In this document: one piece after another, positions 1 to 6,228 of the stretch
Position numbering within the stretch: position 1 is the first letter of the stretch
Layout of the letters: each line of letters opens with the position of its first letter
NCBI GenBank assembly: GCA_958445895.1
Contig: CAUCTV010000043.1
Location: 1-10,674 of the forward strand
Source: an uncultured Collinsella sp.
GTDB taxonomy: Bacteria; Actinomycetota; Coriobacteriia; Coriobacteriales; Coriobacteriaceae
Direction of reading: 5' to 3'
DNA length: 10,674 bases
Made by a program: the position numbers and the translations under genes
Notes under the pieces: model-generated
Database searches by the model: none
What the model was told of the DNA's origin: nothing
The model's input: only the letters and a program-made list of their open reading frames with translations

Positions 1-1031
1 TGATGTGCGGCCGCGACATGACCGAGGTCGGTCACGCCTATGCCGGCGACATTATCGTGGCGCCAAAGTTGGCGGCAGAGACGGGTGACACGCTCTCCAT
101 TACCGGTAAGGTCGAGGCAGCGGCGTTTAAGTTCCCCAACTCGCAGTACCGCATTGCCATCGAGGCCGAGAACCGCGGCGACGAGGAGAAGCTCTACACG
201 TTTATCGAGAAGGCGTGCAAGGCTGATCCGACCATGAGCATCGATCGTGACGAGGAGACGGGCCAGACTATCATCTCCGCCGTGGGTGAGGCGCAGGTTT
301 CGGTGCTGCTCAACCGTTTGGAGGATCGCACCAAGGTCGCCGCCAAGAGCGTGCCGATCCGCATTCCGTATCGCGAGACCATCCGCCGCACGGCGAGCGC
401 CCAGGGTCGCCACAAGAAGCAGACCGGCGGCGCCGGTCAGTACGGCGACTGCTGGCTGCGCGTGGAGCCGCTCATTGGGCCCGACGGCACGAGCGACGGC
501 TATGAGTTCGTGGACGAGGTCGTGGGTGGCCGCATCCCGCGCTCGCTGATTCCCGCCGTGGACAAGGGCGTCCAGGAGACCATGAAGGACGGTATTATTG
601 CCGGCTACCCGCTCACGGGCATTCGCGTGGCTGTGTACGACGGCTCGTATCACAGCGTCGACTCCAACGAGATGGCGTTCCGCGCGGCGGCTCGCATCGG
701 CCTGCGCAAGGCATGCGCCGATGCCGACCCGGTGGTGCTGGAGCCCATCGAGGAAATCACGGTGACGATCCCCGAGAGCTACGCCGGCGCCGTGATGGGC
801 GACATCTCGGCCTCGCGCGGTCGCGTGACGGGCATGGAGACCGATGAGCGCGGAGACACCGTGGTCATCGCTCAAGCGCCGCTGGCCGAGCTGACGGATT
901 ACTCGACGCGTCTGCGCTCCATCACGCGCGGCACGGGCGACTTTACCATGAAGCCCGCCGGCTACGAGCAGGTTCCCTATGACGTTCAGGCCAAACTGGT
1001 CGAGCGCTATGAGGAGAGCCGCGCCAAGTAG
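1..1031 (+). CDS. EF-G-like translational GTPase, C-terminal part (5' end outside window)
   Basis: The reading frame is open from the left edge, so the start codon and the GTP-binding domain lie upstream; the Met codon at position 3 is internal. The 342 visible residues match the distal half of elongation factor G. They begin with the end of beta-barrel domain II (GRDMTEVGHAYAGDIIVAPKL), followed by domain III with the VGEAQVSVLLNRL stretch near residue 95. Domain IV starts near residue 120 with QTGGAGQYGD and continues to VYDGSYHSVDSNEMAFRAA. Domain V follows, with EPIEEITVTIPESYAGAVMG and SRGRVTGME. EF-G moves tRNA and mRNA through the ribosome in the cytoplasm. Domain IV and the short tail resemble the EF-G-like paralogue class (EF-G II) more than canonical FusA, and no rpsG or tuf neighbour is visible here. 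That points to a paralogue, but ribosomal-protection relatives cannot be fully excluded without the N-terminus. A strong terminator follows 35 bases after the stop. Confidence 0.9.
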   Translation, partial: MCGRDMTEVGHAYAGDIIVAPKLAAETGDTLSITGKVEAAAFKFPNSQYRIAIEAENRGDEEKLYTFIEKACKADPTMSIDRDEETGQTIISAVGEAQVSVLLNRLEDRTKVAAKSVPIRIPYRETIRRTASAQGRHKKQTGGAGQYGDCWLRVEPLIGPDGTSDGYEFVDEVVGGRIPRSLIPAVDKGVQETMKDGIIAGYPLTGIRVAVYDGSYHSVDSNEMAFRAAARIGLRKACADADPVVLEPIEEITVTIPESYAGAVMGDISASRGRVTGMETDERGDTVVIAQAPLAELTDYSTRLRSITRGTGDFTMKPAGYEQVPYDVQAKLVERYEESRAK

Positions 1032-1065
1032 CGTGGGACTTTGCCTGCAACATACATGCCGATGC

Positions 1066-1101
1066 AAGGGCCGCTCCGGGTAATCCGGGGCGGCCCTTTT
1101 T
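1066..1101 (+). terminator. Rho-independent terminator after the EF-G-like gene
   Basis: A 14-bp GC-rich stem pairs 1066-1079 (AAGGGCCGCTCCGG) with 1085-1098, with one G-U wobble and a five-base loop. The right arm runs into T1097-T1101. It ends the EF-G-like transcript. The stem could also stop transcripts of the convergent nuclease gene, but the tail in that direction has few U residues. Confidence 0.9.
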
Positions 1102-1163
1102 GATCCCTGGGGGGGGGCGGAGGAAAACGGATCATTTTAGGTTTTGGGGCAGCTTGGTCGGCC

Positions 1164-2141
1164 CTAGTCCCCCGAGGCCTGGTTGCGGCCGGTGGCGTAG
1201 TCGATCTGCACGTGCGGCTGCAGATTGTAGCAATATACGTGGAAGCAGAGGGCCTTGCCGTGGTCCTCGACCGATTGCGCCTCAAGGCGCACGCCGCGGC
1301 AGACGAGCTCCTCTTCGTTATACATGGGCGTGACGCGGTAGAGCACATGGTTGCCTGTGTCGTGGATGTAGCCGAGGATCTGCTCTTCAAACGGCAGCAT
1401 GCCCGTTTCGTTGAGATAGCGCGTGCCGGTGAGCAGATTCTTGCGGTTGGCGTTTTCGCCGCAGAGCGACCAGGCGATAAGGTGGCAGCGGTTGTAGAGG
1501 CTCTGACCCGGAATAAAGTCGTAGCGCTGCTGGTGCCACCCGGCGGGATGGATACGCGAGATATCGCCGCGCTTGCCCTGACCGAGCGATTCGGGACCCA
1601 CGCAGGCGAGTGCCTTGCGGGTGCGGCCCAGGCTATCGAGCTTGGAGAACTTCTTAAAGCAGCCCTCTTTGGTAGCGCGCTCGTATTCGTCGAGCGTGAA
1701 TGATGGCGTGCCCAACGGGTGCGTGCTGTCGACGCGAAGGGCAACGTAGGGGTTGCCGGCGTAGTCGGGAATGCTGCTGAGATATACGCCGCGGGCGCGG
1801 TCGAGATCGGGGTTTTCGACCTCGTCGATGGGGGTGACGTTTGAAGAGGCATCGTCAGCGGTGTCGGTCGTGGCGGATTCAGAGCCATCGCCGGAGTCCT
1901 GATCATCTTCGGAGTCCGTGGAGCTCGCTGTTCCCGATTCGAGCCGGGCGACCAAGTCCGCTTCGTCGTCGGTGCGGTTGGGGCTCTCGCTTTGCTTCTC
2001 GGCCAGAGCAGCCGCCTGCTCATCGCTTTGCGGCGAGAGCAGCTTGGGCGCTCCGTCGAGCGACCCTGTGAACAGCGCAAACCCCAGCACCACGGCGGTG
2101 CCGATGGAAAGTACTTGCTTGTAGGCGGACTTGCGCGACAT
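1164..2141 (-). CDS. Secreted or membrane-anchored DNA/RNA non-specific endonuclease
   Basis: This 325-residue protein starts with a basic end (MSRKSAYK) and a hydrophobic segment at about residues 9-26, consistent with a signal anchor or uncleaved signal peptide. Residues 35-115 are a low-complexity linker rich in Asp, Ser, Thr and Glu, suggesting the catalytic part sits outside the membrane. The C-terminal domain carries NRCHLIAW at 217-224, a variant of the DRGH motif in which His220 would be the general base. GENANRKNLLTGTRYLN (228-244) supplies the conserved Asn residues that position the metal. This matches the EndA/NucA-type beta-beta-alpha metal nuclease family, which hydrolyses nucleic acids without sequence specificity. 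Likely roles are nutrient scavenging or DNA processing at the surface. The start is supported by AGGAG six bases upstream. The gene is convergent with the EF-G-like gene and has no operon partner in the window. Confidence 0.88.
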   Translation of the reverse strand: MSRKSAYKQVLSIGTAVVLGFALFTGSLDGAPKLLSPQSDEQAAALAEKQSESPNRTDDEADLVARLESGTASSTDSEDDQDSGDGSESATTDTADDASSNVTPIDEVENPDLDRARGVYLSSIPDYAGNPYVALRVDSTHPLGTPSFTLDEYERATKEGCFKKFSKLDSLGRTRKALACVGPESLGQGKRGDISRIHPAGWHQQRYDFIPGQSLYNRCHLIAWSLCGENANRKNLLTGTRYLNETGMLPFEEQILGYIHDTGNHVLYRVTPMYNEEELVCRGVRLEAQSVEDHGKALCFHVYCYNLQPHVQIDYATGRNQASGD

Positions 2142-2296
2142 TGAGGCTCCTGGAGGGACGGTTGGGAATCTACCAGTCTAGCAGGAGCCGGCAGGGGCCG
2201 CTCCACCGAACAAATACTCAAGATTTGGGACAAACGCTACGGATTCATTTGCCTCATATGGAGCTGCAGTGGTTGGGCGTGTGGGACTATTCGACA

Positions 2297-2346
2297 TTTC
2301 CCAAGATAAAACCTGCCAAAATAAACCTGTCCCTTTTTGGCAGGTT
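2297..2346 (+). repeat. REP-like palindromic repeat, copy 1
   Basis: Copy 1 of a roughly 50-bp element found four times in the window. It reads TTTCCCAAGATAAAACC and continues to GGCAGGTT. The arms 2310-2321 (AACCTGCCAAAA) and 2335-2346 (TTTTGGCAGGTT) are perfect 12-bp inverted repeats around a 13-base loop, TAAACCTGTCCCT. This is the best-paired copy. It lies between the nuclease gene and HAD-1, immediately before the duplicated HAD upstream region. The remaining bases of the 2142-2458 gap, up to 2296, show nothing I can assign beyond the nuclease ribosome-binding site. Confidence 0.8.
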
Positions 2347-2388
2347 ACGTCATAAGGCTTCTGTCTATGTAGCGAAAGTACAATATGA

Positions 2389-2403
2389 TATATACGTTAT
2401 ATA
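2389..2403 (+). promoter_or_regulatory. Operator-like palindrome upstream of HAD-1
   Basis: The inverted repeat TATAT-ACGTT-ATATA lies about 55 bases before the HAD-1 start codon, inside the duplicated upstream region. It is kept in copy 2 (8337-8353), where the arms are one base longer. Possible -10 hexamers TACAAT (2379-2384) and TATGAT (2384-2389) sit beside it, so a protein bound here could block transcription. The LacI-family regulator encoded next to copy 2 is the natural candidate, since that family binds short palindromes often centred near CG. This assignment is inference. Confidence 0.45.
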
Positions 2404-2458
2404 CAAGTTTGTGACGTGCAGTAGATTTGCGGCAACGCAAGCCGATGAAGGGGCCGAT

Positions 2459-3109
2459 ATGATTAAAGCTGTTATTTTTGACATGGACGGAACGCTGATC
2501 GATACCGAGCGTTTGGACATGAGGGCATGGAAGGTGGGCGCGGCCGAGCTGGGGATCACGATTGATGATGCGTTAATCCATCAGTTTATCGGCCGCTCGA
2601 ATGCCGATGTTAAGGACATCCTTGAGGCACATTACGGCAAGGGCGAAACCGCCGACGCGATTTTTACCCGCAACATTGAGCTTCACACTGAGATGGCCAA
2701 GACCGACCTGGAGCTTAAGGCCGGCGCCGCCGAGTGCCTCGACGAGCTGCTGGCCGCGGGCTATCACGTGGGCCTTGCGACGTCGTCGCGCCGCGTTGCG
2801 GCCGAGCGCAACCTTAAAACGGTCGGCCTCTTTGACAAGTTTGAAACGGTGACCTTCGGCGAGGATGTCGCATATGGCAAGCCCGATCCCGCGATTTACC
2901 TGCTCGCTTGCGAGCGCGCGGGCTTTGCTCCCGAGGAATGCGCCGTGGTCGAGGATTCGCGCAACGGCTGCGTCTCGGGTATCACGGCCGGCTGCCATGT
3001 CTTTGCTGTGCCCGATATTGTGCCGCTGCCGCAGGACGTGGCGGATGGCTGCGAGGCCGTTCTCGATACGCTGTTCGATCTGGCGGCGGCGGTCAAGGCC
3101 GTGCGCTAA
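2459..3109 (+). CDS. HAD-superfamily hydrolase, beta-phosphoglucomutase-like (HAD-1)
   Basis: This 216-residue cytoplasmic enzyme has all four HAD motifs. Motif I is FDMDGTLID, with nucleophile Asp8 and acid/base Asp10. Motif II is Ser/Thr in ATSS at 107-110. Motif III is Lys141 in GKPDP. Motif IV is Glu165-Asp166 in VVEDSRNG. An alpha-helical cap of about residues 16-80 sits between motifs I and II, as in beta-phosphoglucomutase, sugar-phosphate phosphatases and related subfamily members. A phosphorylated sugar is the likely substrate; mutase versus phosphatase cannot be decided from sequence. The start is set by AAGGGG five bases upstream and by MIKAVIFDMDG, the usual family N-terminus; the open frame further upstream is not protein-like. 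It is about 81% identical to HAD-2 (8414-9064). Its TAA overlaps the stop codon of the convergent LacI remnant, and no terminator follows. Confidence 0.92.
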   Translation: MIKAVIFDMDGTLIDTERLDMRAWKVGAAELGITIDDALIHQFIGRSNADVKDILEAHYGKGETADAIFTRNIELHTEMAKTDLELKAGAAECLDELLAAGYHVGLATSSRRVAAERNLKTVGLFDKFETVTFGEDVAYGKPDPAIYLLACERAGFAPEECAVVEDSRNGCVSGITAGCHVFAVPDIVPLPQDVADGCEAVLDTLFDLAAAVKAVR

Positions 3110-3343
3110 AGGTATGCGCCGAGGTCGATGACGGTAGCTTTGGCGTGGCTGCTTGCCCGGGTGCTGACGCGCTCGACAATCTGGCTGCCGATGCCGTAGC
3201 CGTCGGATGCGGTATTCCACTCTCCGGCGCCAATGAACTCAATTTTAATATCGGGATACGGGGCGAGGGTCTTGTGGATGCCAGGTATGCGCAGAGCGAG
3301 CTGCATGAATGCCGCTCTGCCCACAACAGTGATATGGCGTGCC
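3106..3343 (-). pseudogene. LacI-family regulator remnant with internal deletion
   Basis: Read on the minus strand, this segment encodes a 72-codon open stretch (MGRAAFMQLALRIPGIHK to the terminal LGAYL) closely matching two separate parts of the intact LacI protein at 9178-10290. It covers that protein's residues from about 175 to 233, then jumps to about 350-370. About 117 codons are missing between two Glu-Arg positions, and short GCG(C/T)TC sequences there may have mediated the deletion. Everything before residue 175, including the helix-turn-helix, is absent: similarity stops near 3343, just before palindromic repeat copy 2. The remnant cannot bind DNA and lacks much of the effector domain, so it is almost certainly non-functional. 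Its frame is still open, so the loss may be recent or the peptide merely tolerated. Confidence 0.85.
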
Positions 3344-3353
3344 CCTCTTCGCG

Positions 3354-3406
3354 TTTTCCCCGATAAAAATCTGCCAAAATAAACTTGCCCCTTTTTTTAG
3401 TAGGTT
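3354..3406 (+). repeat. REP-like palindromic repeat, copy 2
   Basis: A degenerate copy starting TTTTCCCCGATAAAAATC and containing CTGCCAAAATAAACTTGCCCC, then a run of seven T (3392-3398) and TAGTAGGTT. The arms pair with about two mismatches (AATCTGCCAAAA with TTTTAGTAGGTT). It sits at the breakpoint where the LacI remnant ends, between HAD-1 and the sugar cassette. The hairpin and T run could act as a weak terminator for HAD-1. Confidence 0.7.
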
Positions 3407-3424
3407 GCGGGGGCTCGGGTTTGC

Positions 3425-3453
3425 TTGTTTCGCGTGACGTTGCGTGGAATAAT
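3425..3453 (+). promoter_or_regulatory. Candidate sigma-70-type promoter of the antiterminator gene
   Basis: TTGTTT (3425-3430) and AATAAT (3448-3453) are separated by exactly 17 bases and lie about 70 bases before the bglG-like start codon. Both boxes are close to the housekeeping consensus. The predicted start of transcription is near 3460, giving a short leader. Confidence 0.5.
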
Positions 3454-3483
3454 CGAGGCGAACCATCTTAACTAGAATTCATT

Positions 3484-3511
3484 GCGCTTGCCCTTCGGCT
3501 GCGCCTATTTT
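3484..3511 (+). other. Terminator-like hairpin in the leader of the antiterminator gene
   Basis: GCGC (3484-3487) pairs with 3501-3504 and GCC (3490-3492) with GGC (3497-3499) around a CTTC loop; CTATTTT follows directly. This resembles a short attenuator just before the ribosome-binding site GGAGG (3513-3517). BglG-type genes are sometimes autoregulated by antitermination, but I do not see a recognisable RAT target overlapping it. Confidence 0.35.
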
Positions 3512-3521
3512 CGGAGGCATC

Positions 3522-4379
3522 ATGAGGGTCGTTAAGCGCATTAATCACAATGCCGCCTTGCTTGTCAACGATAAGGGAACCGAGCTTGTGGCGCTGGGGA
3601 AAGGCATTGGTTTTCCTGACGGCCCCGGTGAGGTTTCGCTTGCGCAGATTGAGCGCACGTTTTACAACGTTGATGCGCGCTATCTGCCACTTCTTAACGA
3701 GATCGATCCCAAGGTAATGGAGTTTAGTGCGCAGATTGCCGATGTCGCGCGCACCAACATTTCGCGTGAACTGTCGGCGAACCTTCCTTTTACGCTTGCC
3801 GACCACATTAGTTTTGCCATCAAGCGCTGCCGTGAGCACATGTATGTTCAGATGCCGCTTTCTTGTGACGTTCAGCAGCAATATCCCATTGAATTTAAGA
3901 TCGCGACGCTTGCCCATGCTGGCATAGAGCGCGAATTCGGCATATCTATGCCACGCGGGGAGAGGGCGGGCATCGCACTCTGCATCGTTAACAGCGTTAT
4001 GGCAAGTTCTAGTAAGGCGAAATCAAACGACGTCCGCCGCGAGGAACGTCTGATCGAAAAGCTCGTAGCGATTATCGAGAAAGATCTTGCCATTGTCGTT
4101 GACCGCGATGCTTTTGACTATGCGCGCTATGACACCCATGTGCGCTACTTGCTGGAGCGCGTCCGCACCGGGGAACCGCTTAATACCGATAATGCGGCGC
4201 TCTATCGTCCTCTCTGTGAAGAGCATCCGGCTATAGCGACTTGTGTTGACGAAATGGCAGGACTTATCGAGGAAACGTATCATGCCTCCGTCGTGCCCGA
4301 GGAGAAGGTGTATCTCATGCTCCATGTCAATCGGGTCTATGCCGGCAACGTGACGGGTGAGGTGTCATCCGACAAATAG
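3522..4379 (+). CDS. BglG/LicT-family transcriptional antiterminator
   Basis: The 285-residue protein has the three-part layout of PTS-controlled antiterminators. A CAT RNA-binding domain spans about residues 1-57 (MRVVKRINHNAALLV, then ELVALGKGIGF). PRD1 covers about 65-165 and PRD2 about 170-280. These proteins bind a ribonucleic antiterminator hairpin in the leader RNA of sugar operons and prevent termination when sugar is present; phosphorylation of PRD histidines by HPr and the cognate EII sets activity. His95 (LADHISFAI), His206 (YDTHVRYLL) and His268 (LMLHVNRVY) align with conserved PRD sites. The second PRD1 site is Cys154 (IALCIVNS) where LicT-type proteins have His. GGAGG lies four bases before the start. 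The EIIBC gene follows after a 303-base leader, the usual place for the RNA target. Specificity is probably for a beta-glucoside or similar sugar. Confidence 0.92.
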   Translation: MRVVKRINHNAALLVNDKGTELVALGKGIGFPDGPGEVSLAQIERTFYNVDARYLPLLNEIDPKVMEFSAQIADVARTNISRELSANLPFTLADHISFAIKRCREHMYVQMPLSCDVQQQYPIEFKIATLAHAGIEREFGISMPRGERAGIALCIVNSVMASSSKAKSNDVRREERLIEKLVAIIEKDLAIVVDRDAFDYARYDTHVRYLLERVRTGEPLNTDNAALYRPLCEEHPAIATCVDEMAGLIEETYHASVVPEEKVYLMLHVNRVYAGNVTGEVSSDK

Positions 4380-4518
4380 GCGCTTTCTATACCGTTCAGG
4401 GAAGAAAACCTGCCGTTCACAGTCTTTTGGGCATCATAAGGCCGACGTTCGCATGGTGAAGCTGATATTCTTGCCGCGACATAAGGTGTTATTCGAGAGC
4501 TGAGCTTCCGAAGCGTGA

Positions 4519-4571
4519 CGTAAAGACAGAGCGACCTGTCGATGTCTCGTTTTGGAGCTTTTGTCTTTACG
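4519..4571 (+). promoter_or_regulatory. Leader with competing hairpins before the PTS permease gene
   Basis: The 303-base gap 4380-4682 has no gene. Within it, CGTAAAGACA (4519-4528) pairs perfectly with TGTCTTTACG (4562-4571). The same AGACA can instead pair with TGTCT at 4543-4547, enclosing a CGAC/GTCG mini-hairpin; that alternative is followed by CGTTTT (4548-4553), like a weak terminator. The two folds exclude each other, as expected for antitermination control by the upstream BglG-type protein. The classic RAT consensus is not recognisable. A further small hairpin (CCTCGC/GCGAGG, 4632-4650) lies closer to the gene. Confidence 0.4.
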
Positions 4572-4682
4572 CCGTTTCCCTCAACAATCGAATACTTCCG
4601 TGCGGGCGACGGGCCACCGTCCGCTTTGTCTCCTCGCGCGCGCAGCGAGGGAGGAACCGGATCGTTCGAAAGGGAAGATGAT

Positions 4683-6113
4683 ATGGCTGACAATAAGAAG
4701 ATCGCAGCCGATGTGCTCGAGGCGCTGGGTGGCAAAGACAACATCACCTTTGCAGCCCACTGCATGACGCGTCTGCGTTTTAACCTTAAGGATATGGAGT
4801 TGCCCGACATTAACGCTGTTAAAAAAATTAACGGCGTCATCGGCGCTCAAATATCTGGCGGGCAGTTCCAGGTGATTATTGGGCAAAACGTGCCTAAGGT
4901 ATATGACGAGCTCATCAAGATGAGCGGCTTGGCCAAGCAGGAAAGCATCGACGAGAACCTCGACGCAAGTGGAGTCAAAACACCGCTTACCCCGGCAGCC
5001 GTTGGCAATGCGATTCTTAACTACCTCTCGGGCTCCATGGTTCCGATGATTCCATTGCTGCTCGCGTCGGGCATGTTCAAAACCGTTGCCGTCGTACTCG
5101 GGCCAACGATGCTCAATCTCATTGCGGATACGAGCGATCTTTATGTCCTGCTCAATATGCTCTACAACGTGACGTTCTATTTCATTCCGATCTTCTTGGG
5201 CTTTGCGGCTGCCAAGAACATTGGCGCCACGCCCATGTACGGCGCTTTTATGGGCGGTGTGCTTATCGAACCGACGTTTATGCAAATGGCAGCCGAGGGA
5301 AAAGCCTTTAGCGTTTATGGCATCCCTTGCGTGCCTGCAAACTATGCGCAGACGGTTATTCCCATTCTGCTCACGGTTGCGTTGATGTCCGTGTTCGAGA
5401 AGTTCTTGCGCAAGCACATGCCCGATTCGCTCACCACGGTCTTTACGCCGCTTTGCACGCTTGCCCTGACTGTCCCCTTTGCGCTTTGCCTGCTTGCTCC
5501 TCTTGGTTCTTGGTGCGGTAACGGTTTGGCGGTTGTCTTTGAGTTCCTCGGTGCCGAGGGAGGTATCGTGGCGATTATTGGTGGCGGCTTGCTTGCAGCA
5601 ATTTGGTTGCCCATGGTCATTACGGGCATGCATGTTGCGGTCATCATGATTGCCATTGCAAACTTTATGTTGACGGGCTCTGACAGCTTTATTCTGGTCG
5701 CCCCTACGGTTGCGCTGTGGGCTGCCTATGGAGCGGAGATTGCGACATGGCTCAAACTCCGTAACAAGGAGGAAAAGAGCCAATGTGCCGGGTATGTTGT
5801 CGCCCAGCTCATCGGAGGCGTCGGCGAGCCGTTCATCTATGGCATGATGTTCCGCTATCGTAAACTGTTCGTTGCCTGCATGGCGGGTTCGTTTGTCGCC
5901 GGTGCCGTGGCGCTCGCCTTGCATGTCAATGCTTACCTCGCCGGTGCTGCCTCCAACGTGCTCAATATTATGACGTTTGTTGGCGGCGGCAACGAGAACC
6001 TGATCAGTGCCGTCATCGCTTCAGCGGCTGGCTTTGTCGTAAGCTTTGCTGTGGCTTGGTTCTTTGGCTTTAGCGAGGATGAGCTCGAGAACGGTCCGAT
6101 TTCCGAGCGCTAG
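4683..6113 (+). CDS. PTS beta-glucoside-type permease, EIIBC components
   Basis: This 476-residue membrane protein takes up and phosphorylates a sugar. The EIIB domain covers about residues 1-85, with the phosphorylation site Cys27 in HCMTRLRF and IIGQNVPKVYDE downstream. The EIIC domain spans about 105-465 and consists of many hydrophobic segments; GMHVAV (315-320, His317) and GVGEPFIYG (379-387, Glu382) match the conserved substrate-binding motifs of the glucose/beta-glucoside/sucrose EIIC family. There is no EIIA domain after EIIC, so phosphate must come from an EIIA encoded elsewhere. The start at 4683 is preceded by AGGGAAG and gives the normal EIIB N-terminus; the in-frame extension upstream to 4542 has no EIIB character. 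It probably forms a cassette with the antiterminator before it and the NIF3-like gene after it. The exact sugar cannot be read from sequence. Confidence 0.93.
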   Translation: MADNKKIAADVLEALGGKDNITFAAHCMTRLRFNLKDMELPDINAVKKINGVIGAQISGGQFQVIIGQNVPKVYDELIKMSGLAKQESIDENLDASGVKTPLTPAAVGNAILNYLSGSMVPMIPLLLASGMFKTVAVVLGPTMLNLIADTSDLYVLLNMLYNVTFYFIPIFLGFAAAKNIGATPMYGAFMGGVLIEPTFMQMAAEGKAFSVYGIPCVPANYAQTVIPILLTVALMSVFEKFLRKHMPDSLTTVFTPLCTLALTVPFALCLLAPLGSWCGNGLAVVFEFLGAEGGIVAIIGGGLLAAIWLPMVITGMHVAVIMIAIANFMLTGSDSFILVAPTVALWAAYGAEIATWLKLRNKEEKSQCAGYVVAQLIGGVGEPFIYGMMFRYRKLFVACMAGSFVAGAVALALHVNAYLAGAASNVLNIMTFVGGGNENLISAVIASAAGFVVSFAVAWFFGFSEDELENGPISER

Positions 6114-6172
6114 AAAAGCGGTCGCATATAGGTGGTTCAGCTCAAAAAAGTGCCGTCTATAGATGATTCCGC

Positions 6173-6197
6173 AGGGCGGTATGTTTGCTGCCGCCCT
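6173..6197 (+). other. Intercistronic hairpin between permease and NIF3-like genes
   Basis: AGGGCGG (6173-6179) pairs perfectly with CCGCCCT (6191-6197) over an 11-base loop, in the 115-base gap between the two genes. No U tract follows, so it is more likely an RNA-processing or stability element, or a partial stop lowering downstream expression, than a full terminator. Confidence 0.35.
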
Positions 6198-6228
6198 ACA
6201 TATTATGTCGAAGGGGTTGTTGCTACAT

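Larger units (their letters stand above)
2349..3109 (+). repeat. Duplicated HAD module, copy 1 (upstream region plus gene)
   Basis: This block is directly repeated at 8298-9064. Similarity begins at GTCATAAG (2349 and 8298) and runs through about 110 bases of upstream DNA, including the palindromic operator candidate, then through the whole HAD gene without a gap. The offset is 5955 bases in the coding part and 5949 at the start, because copy 2 has six extra bases shortly before its start codon. On the far side the similarity continues into the LacI remnant. Long identical runs, for example around 2701-2737, could support recombination. Confidence 0.9.

Noticed and set aside
1109..1117. Run of nine G as a phase-variation tract
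   Set aside because: It lies between two convergent genes, outside coding and promoter sequence, so slippage would have no evident effect.
2141..2458. N-terminal extension of HAD-1 by 106 codons
   Set aside because: The extension runs through the palindromic repeat and the duplicated upstream DNA; the ribosome-binding site and family N-terminus place the start at 2459.
3407..3521. Classic RAT antiterminator sequence before the bglG-like gene or in 4380-4682
   Set aside because: No stretch matches the GG-TTGTTACTG and GCAGGCAAAACC halves; only weak partial similarity was found.
4542..4682. N-terminal extension of the PTS permease by 47 codons
   Set aside because: The extension has no EIIB similarity and crosses leader hairpins; the start at 4683 has a ribosome-binding site.
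4581..5924. Long open frame antisense to the PTS permease gene
   Set aside because: The translation is rich in His, Arg, Asn and Gln without any domain, as expected for the complement of a hydrophobic membrane protein gene.
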